NCBI RefSeq assembly: GCF_025993685.1
Contig: NZ_DAJPEN010000001.1
Location: 558,001-622,000, forward strand
DNA from: Bacteroides mediterraneensis
GTDB taxonomy: Bacteria; Bacteroidota; Bacteroidia; Bacteroidales; Bacteroidaceae
DNA: 64,000 nt
Reading direction: 5' to 3'
Below, piece after piece: positions 59,608-64,000 of the stretch (its first letter is position 1; the number at the start of each line of letters is the position of its first letter). The position numbers and the translations under genes are program-made. A model generated the notes under the pieces. The model was not told the DNA's origin, did not search any database, and saw only the letters and a list, made by a program, of their open reading frames with translations.

Positions 59608-60218
59608 ACGAAGGATAGGAAAGAACGCAGAAACAGCAGAAAAAAAGGATGAAAAGAAGTAGAAAAAATAGGTGTAATAGGTGTAAAAGCATAGCGAAGC
59701 TACCGGACTATGCAGATCGGAGTGAGCTGAAATCCCTGTCTTATTTCGGGAGTTGATAGGCAGTCTATGTTTTTTATTAGGGAAGGTGGATATTCACAGT
59801 ATTTGTGAGGCCATATATAAAATATAAGGATAGCCGCCTTAGATTTACGGTTATGCGTCACGTCGGTCGCAGTTAATCCCTGTAATCTTTTCTTTAATTC
59901 TAATCCGTTTGCCGCCGCATTCTTTTTCAGGTGAATTTTCATGGCGTAAGCCATAAGGAAAATTCTCCTGAAAAAAGGAATAAATGTGGCTGGCAAAGCA
60001 GGATTGGGATTTATCTTTGATGGAAGGGATAACTAAAATTTTAATCACGAAAAGTTTTATGTAGTGAGAGTGTTGAGTTTTAAGTTTTGTGAGAGATTAT
60101 AGTCTCAACAAGTCCTTAATTACTAAAAAATGTGCGTTTACCATCACATTCTTATGTAATGTATTTTTTATAATATTGTTGTGTATATTTTGTTGTCAAA
60201 TAATAAAGATAAATTTAA
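59608..60218. other. Gene-poor right margin of the element
   Basis: About 600 bases with no convincing gene. There is a direct repeat AATAGGTGT (59669-59687) and a strong hairpin at 59923-59976. The short minus-strand frames here (59700-59996 and 59851-60048) overlap in different phases and cross the hairpin, so I do not call them. The stretch could hold an origin of transfer or the right attachment site, but neither is demonstrated. Confidence 0.5.
59923..59976. repeat. Nested hairpin with GTAA loop
   Basis: TTTTTCAGG, GAATTTTC and TGGC on the left pair with GCCA, GAAAATTC and CCTGAAAAA on the right around GTAA, giving about 21 pairs with small bulges. T- and A-runs flank it, so it could be a bidirectional terminator or a site used as single-stranded DNA. 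Confidence 0.6.
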
Positions 60219-60644
60219 ATTAAAAGATATAAAATATTTTTATTGTCCATTGTTTTAGTTTGCATACAGATGGGCTATTCACAGGTGAAGTATCCTATAG
60301 TAGATTTAGGTCAAAAAAATTGTTACAGTGATAATGGTAAGGTTGAAGAGCCAAAGTTGAGAGATGTTTTTTATGGGCAGGATGTATGTATTCAGGGTAA
60401 CCAGCTAAAGTACAAGGATAACGGTGTGGATTTCTTCAACCTAAATGTGGTGGCATTAAAAATACTGAGGGATATTATGAGTAAGCTAGAATATGTTCTG
60501 GTAAACGTATCAGACAAAAATCTGTCAATAAAATGGGTTGGTATTTTTGATAAAGATGTAAAGAAAACAGATGTATCAAAGGAAAATTGTCATAAATGGA
60601 ATCTAAAGGTAGATGATATTTTTATCATACATGAAGAGCTGTAA
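60219..60644 (+). CDS. Hypothetical secreted protein with apparent ATT start
   Basis: The frame encodes about 141 residues with no recognisable domain. If translation began at the first in-frame TTG (60243) the signal peptide would be cut short. Reading from ATT at 60219, right after a stop, gives KRYKIFLLSIVLVCIQMGYSQ, a complete signal peptide. So the true start is probably this codon, either a rare ATT start or an ATG mutated by one base. The gene is AT-rich and lies at the margin of the element. Confidence 0.5.
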   Translation: MKRYKIFLLSIVLVCIQMGYSQVKYPIVDLGQKNCYSDNGKVEEPKLRDVFYGQDVCIQGNQLKYKDNGVDFFNLNVVALKILRDIMSKLEYVLVNVSDKNLSIKWVGIFDKDVKKTDVSKENCHKWNLKVDDIFIIHEEL

Positions 60645-60758
60645 TATACATTATGGCTCTCATAACATTTAAATTGAATTTAATTGTTAATATTATTGCT
60701 TGTAATTAGTTTTAAAATTTAGTTAATGTTTGTTTATATAGAGGTGATAAATAATGTG

Positions 60759-61655
60759 TTAACTATTATAGAATGTTTTTTTATATTCAAGGGGAGTATA
60801 TCCTGTATATTTTTTGAAGACTTTTAAGAAATATGTTATATCATCAAATCCAAGAAAAAATGAAATCTCTTTTATTTTAATTTTATTACTAGCCAATAAT
60901 TGTTTGGCCTCTTGTATTTTCAGTTCTTGAATATAGTGTGCAGGTGATACACCTGTGTAGTCCTTGAATAGTTTGCGGAACCATGAATAACTCATGTTTA
61001 TTTGGGAAGCTACATCTTTAGCTGTTATTCCTTTCAGTAGATTTTCTCTTATTATAATTTTGGCTTTGTCTATTTGTTCTTCAGTAACTGTATCGAAACA
61101 TCTGTTATAGTCATAATACATTGTCATGCCAAGAATCAGATTTGCTATGCCGGCAAGATATTGTTGGCATGCCGCTTTTTCTTCGTTGGCTACTTTTATA
61201 GCCTGATTATACAGGTTTACGATATTGTCTTGTACGCTTATCCTATATATTATTTGTTCTTTGTTGAAGAAATTGTTTTTGAATCTACTGTCCATATTTA
61301 CACCTTCAAAACCAATCCACATTTCAGTCCATCCTGTTTTTTTGTCAGGCATGTAACTGTGCCATTGGTTTGGGCGAAGTATAATCATGTCGCCTTCCTT
61401 AATATCTATGCTATCCTCAGGTGAGGTAAAAAAAATCCCTTTACCTTTTATTATATATAGAAGTTGATAGCTGTCCAATTTCCTACCACGTGATGGGGTA
61501 AAGAAAAATTGTTCCGGATGACCTGTACGTGGTGGATATGTTTCGTAGTTCTTTTCAATAATTTCATATCCTACAGTATTTACCGTTATTCCCCAGTCCT
61601 TGTCTTTTTGGCTGCTGATAAGGTATTTATAGTTTTTTTTTATTTCGTTTCTCAT
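60759..61655 (-). CDS. rhaR: AraC family regulator, probable rhamnose regulator
   Basis: This 298-residue protein has a cupin-like sensing domain (SYQLLYIIKGKGIFF; MIILRPNQWHSYMPD) and a C-terminal AraC HTH pair (about 200-298: VASQINMSYSWFRKLFKDYTG; ISFFLGFDDITYFLKVFKKYTG). It is divergent from rhaB with facing promoters. An AraC-type activator controls the rhamnose operon in Bacteroides relatives, so this role is likely; the symbol is given on context. Confidence 0.8.
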   Translation of the reverse strand: MRNEIKKNYKYLISSQKDKDWGITVNTVGYEIIEKNYETYPPRTGHPEQFFFTPSRGRKLDSYQLLYIIKGKGIFFTSPEDSIDIKEGDMIILRPNQWHSYMPDKKTGWTEMWIGFEGVNMDSRFKNNFFNKEQIIYRISVQDNIVNLYNQAIKVANEEKAACQQYLAGIANLILGMTMYYDYNRCFDTVTEEQIDKAKIIIRENLLKGITAKDVASQINMSYSWFRKLFKDYTGVSPAHYIQELKIQEAKQLLASNKIKIKEISFFLGFDDITYFLKVFKKYTGYTPLEYKKTFYNS

Positions 61656-61671
61656 GATATGGGAATTTTTG

Positions 61672-61753
61672 CAAAGGTATGTATTTTCATCAAATCTTCC
61701 ATTTTAAATATCATATTTTACATATAGTTTGATTTGTTATATGGTTACTTTTG
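61672..61753. promoter_or_regulatory. Divergent -7 elements of rhaR-like gene and rhaB
   Basis: TACCTTTG (minus, 61679-61672) and TACTTTTG (plus, 61746-61753) match TAnnTTTG. The 66 bases between are the expected regulator-binding region. Confidence 0.55.
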
Positions 61754-61781
61754 TCGCATAATAAAGTTAACCATTGTTTTT

Positions 61782-63260
61782 ATGAAAGTATACTATTTTA
61801 TCGCATTCGATTTAGGTGCTACAAGTGGCAGAACCATACTGGGAAAACTGGAAGGAGAGAAGCTAACCTTAGAAGAAATAACACGTTTCCCTAACCAAAT
61901 GTTGCAGTGGAACGGACATTTCTATTGGAATATTTATTCATTGTATGAAAATCTGAAGAAAGGACTTTCGGAAGTAGCCCGTAAGGGAGTTCCTGTAACA
62001 TCTGCAGGTATTGATACCTGGGGAGTGGATATCGTATGTGTAAGTCCCGATGGAGAATTGTGTGGTATACCATACGCATACAGAGACCCACAGACTATAG
62101 GAAAGAAAGAAGAATATTTCGATAAAGTGATGAGTTCTAAATATGTGTATATGCGCAGCGGCATACAGCACATGAATTTCAATACAATCTTCCAACTTTA
62201 TGTGATGAATGGGCGTAAATGTAATTCAATGCAGAACGCAGATAAAATACTTTTTATTCCAGATGCGTTGAACTATATGCTTACAGGAAAGAAAGTTACA
62301 GAATATACCATAGCATCTACTTCAGGTTTGTTAAATCCGGAGTCAAGAGACTGGGATGATATGTTACTTAAGAGTGTTGGAGTAGATAGAGAAAAGTGGG
62401 CTTCTATTGTAAAGCCTGGTACTGTGATTGGAAATATTACTGACGAACTGGCCGAAGAACTCCAAATACGACCTGTTCCTGTTGTTGCTGTGGCAGAACA
62501 CGATACAGCTTCAGCTGTTGCTGCAATCCCAGCCTTGGATAAAAACTTTGCTTATCTTAGTTCAGGTACATGGTCACTTATGGGTATTGAAACAGAACAT
62601 CCGGTGGTAAATGAAAAAACTACTGAATACAATATTACAAATGAAGGAGGTGTGGACGGCACAATCAGGCTTCTTAAAAATATTACTGGTATGTGGATTG
62701 TGGAACAGTGTCTGAAGCGCTGGAAGAAGGACGGTATAGAATATTCTTATCCTGAAATGGTAAAGATGGCTTCCGAAGCAGAGGGCTTCAAATGCTTTAT
62801 CGATCCTGATGATGCTCTGTTTGTCAATCCTGCAGATATGCCAGAGGCTATCAATGAATATTGTAAAAGAACAGGACAGGCTGCACCTCAGACTCATGCA
62901 GCTTATATAAGAATGATTTTCGAGAGTCTTGCAATGAAATATCGTGAGATACTTGATGTATTCAATACATTGGCAGAGAATCCCATTGAAAAACTTCATG
63001 TTATAGGAGGAGGTTCAAGAAATGTACTTCTTAATCAGTTTACTTCAAATGCTATAGGACTTCCTGTTATTGCAGGCCCTGCTGAGGCTTCATCTGTAGG
63101 AAATATCATGCTACAGGCTAAAGCTGCCGGAATTGTAAATTCGCTTCAGGAAATGAGAAATGTAATTTCAGCAAACGTAGAGCTTTCCATATATAATCCT
63201 ATGGATTCAGAAAGCTGGAGTGAAGCATATCAGAAGTATCTGGAAATCATAAACAAGTAA
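61782..63260 (+). CDS. rhaB: Rhamnulokinase
   Basis: Phosphorylates L-rhamnulose to rhamnulose-1-phosphate in rhamnose breakdown. The 492-residue FGGY kinase begins YYFIAFDLGATSGRTILG, with ATP-binding and catalytic blocks GIDTWGVDIV, AEHDTASAVAAIP, YLSSGTWSLMG and VIGGGSRNVLLNQ. The start at 61782 (MKVYYFIAF) was chosen; 16 upstream codons overlap the leader. rhaA follows 36 bases later. Confidence 0.93.
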   Translation: MKVYYFIAFDLGATSGRTILGKLEGEKLTLEEITRFPNQMLQWNGHFYWNIYSLYENLKKGLSEVARKGVPVTSAGIDTWGVDIVCVSPDGELCGIPYAYRDPQTIGKKEEYFDKVMSSKYVYMRSGIQHMNFNTIFQLYVMNGRKCNSMQNADKILFIPDALNYMLTGKKVTEYTIASTSGLLNPESRDWDDMLLKSVGVDREKWASIVKPGTVIGNITDELAEELQIRPVPVVAVAEHDTASAVAAIPALDKNFAYLSSGTWSLMGIETEHPVVNEKTTEYNITNEGGVDGTIRLLKNITGMWIVEQCLKRWKKDGIEYSYPEMVKMASEAEGFKCFIDPDDALFVNPADMPEAINEYCKRTGQAAPQTHAAYIRMIFESLAMKYREILDVFNTLAENPIEKLHVIGGGSRNVLLNQFTSNAIGLPVIAGPAEASSVGNIMLQAKAAGIVNSLQEMRNVISANVELSIYNPMDSESWSEAYQKYLEIINK

Positions 63261-63296
63261 TAAAATAAAAATCATAAACTTATAAACTTAAAAACC

Positions 63297-64000
63297 ATGA
63301 AAGAAGAATTAATTGTAAAATCGTACGAGATTGCAAAAGAACGTTATGCAGCATTAGGTGTAGATACAGACAAAGTATTGGAACAGATGCAGAATTTCCA
63401 CCTTTCACTTCATTGTTGGCAGGCTGATGATGTAGCCGGTTTTGAAGTACAGGCAGGACAGCTTAGCGGAGGAATTCAGGCTACAGGTAATTATCCTGGA
63501 AAGGCAAGAAACATTGACGAACTTCGTGCTGATATCATAAAGGCTAAATCAATGATTCCGGGAACACACCGTCTGAATCTTCACGAAATATATGGTGATT
63601 TCCAGGGTAAGGTAGTAGACCGTGATGAAGTTGACACAACTCATTTCCAGAGCTGGATAGAATGGGGTAAGGAAAACAATATGAAGCTTGACTTCAACAC
63701 TACATGTTTCGGTCATCCGAAGAGCGGAAACCTTTCACTTTCAAATCCAGACAAGGGTATTCGTGATTTCTGGATTGAACACAGCAAGCGTTGTCGTGCC
63801 ATTGCGGAAGATATGGGTAAGGCTCAGGGCGATCCATGTATCATGAACGTATGGGTACACGACGGTAGCAAGGATATTACTGTAAACCGTATGAAGTATC
63901 GTGAAAACCTCAAGAACTCTCTTGACGAGATTTTCGCAACTGAATACAAGAACATGAAGGACTGTATCGAATCAAAAGTGTTCGGTATCGGACTTGAAAG
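63297..64000 (+). CDS. rhaA: L-rhamnose isomerase, cut by the window edge
   Basis: Interconverts L-rhamnose and L-rhamnulose, the first step of rhamnose use. The open frame from ATG 63297 runs to the end of the window (234 complete codons). It contains FHLSLHCWQADDVAGFE, TGNYPGKARN, HRLNLHEIYGDF and NTTCFGHPKSG, as in bacterial RhaA/RhaI. Metal-dependent TIM barrel; the metal ligands lie further downstream. It forms an operon with rhaB. Confidence 0.93.
   Translation, partial: MKEELIVKSYEIAKERYAALGVDTDKVLEQMQNFHLSLHCWQADDVAGFEVQAGQLSGGIQATGNYPGKARNIDELRADIIKAKSMIPGTHRLNLHEIYGDFQGKVVDRDEVDTTHFQSWIEWGKENNMKLDFNTTCFGHPKSGNLSLSNPDKGIRDFWIEHSKRCRAIAEDMGKAQGDPCIMNVWVHDGSKDITVNRMKYRENLKNSLDEIFATEYKNMKDCIESKVFGIGLE

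Larger units (their letters stand above)
46600..60200. mobile_element. Integrated element with integrase, topB and PRTRC cassette
   Basis: The stretch between the tRNA cluster and the rhamnose region carries a tyrosine integrase, three excisionase-like HTH proteins, cargo with decayed genes, and a leftward block of plasmid/ICE-type genes (DUF3945, topoisomerase III, PRTRC). Codon use is visibly more AT-rich at its left end and right margin. No relaxase, coupling protein or transfer genes are visible, so it is more likely a mobilisable element, a remnant or a nested island. Boundaries are approximate: no convincing att repeat was found. Confidence 0.65.

Noticed and set aside
46561..60048. tRNA-Lys 3' end duplicated as right attachment site
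   Set aside because: Only eight-base matches (AATCCCTG) were found near 59,730 and 59,875, which is within chance for this length.
59700..60048. Short minus-strand proteins in the right margin
   Set aside because: The frames overlap in different phases and run across a strong hairpin; no family or start signal supports them.

Overview
The window comes from a Bacteroidales chromosome, most likely Phocaeicola or Bacteroides. The evidence is repeated TAnnTTTG (-7) promoter elements, a type III glutamine synthetase, an LL-diaminopimelate aminotransferase, a class III fructose-1,6-bisphosphatase, DUF4251/DUF4136 envelope proteins and the Bacteroidales form of the rhamnose locus. I assigned functions by reading the translations; no database search was run.

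Bases 1-46,100 are ordinary core genome. In order they hold a truncated queH; a small envelope operon; two tRNA-Glu genes; fbp with an AspT/YidE-type transporter; glnN; dapL; a YitT permease and a Crp-like regulator; a surface protein with 16-residue repeats; an acyl-CoA ligase; an alpha-amylase; fabD, thiD, a mannose-1-phosphate guanylyltransferase, tpx, a DUF368 protein, glnS, rarA and a 2-hydroxyacid dehydrogenase; a CDF metal exporter; a PAP2/DgkA/ExoIII cluster; a PorT-like barrel with a LysM lipid-envelope-type protein; uvrA, ybaK and a TerB-DnaJ protein; AraC and Crp regulators (the latter broken by two frameshifts); a dicarboxylate symporter; a GNAT-nitrilase fusion; and rfbA-rfbC.

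From about 46,600 to 60,200 lies an integrated element beside a tRNA-Cys/tRNA-Cys/tRNA-Lys cluster. It has a tyrosine integrase, three small HTH proteins, a cargo patch with a cyclase-family gene and decayed genes (a VOC/glyoxalase pseudogene and a possible PIG-L fragment), and a long leftward block. That block encodes a DUF4099/DUF3945 protein, topoisomerase III and a PRTRC cassette: an E1-like ThiF, an E2-like protein B with a candidate active cysteine, a ubiquitin-like protein C that already ends in glycine, and proteins E and F. No relaxase or conjugation genes are visible. The window ends in a rhamnose locus: a divergent AraC regulator, rhaB, and rhaA running off the edge.

The least explained structure is a family of three intergenic arrays (near 3.7, 22.4 and 38.45 kb). 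Each is made of imperfect palindromes repeated at exactly 22 bp, with complementary tetranucleotides 8 bp apart inside each unit. Each array sits just past the stop codon of a minus-strand gene. Two arrays share an AAAACGC core; the third has an unrelated AGTAC core but identical geometry. Compensating changes in the two arms of several units suggest that the symmetry itself is maintained.
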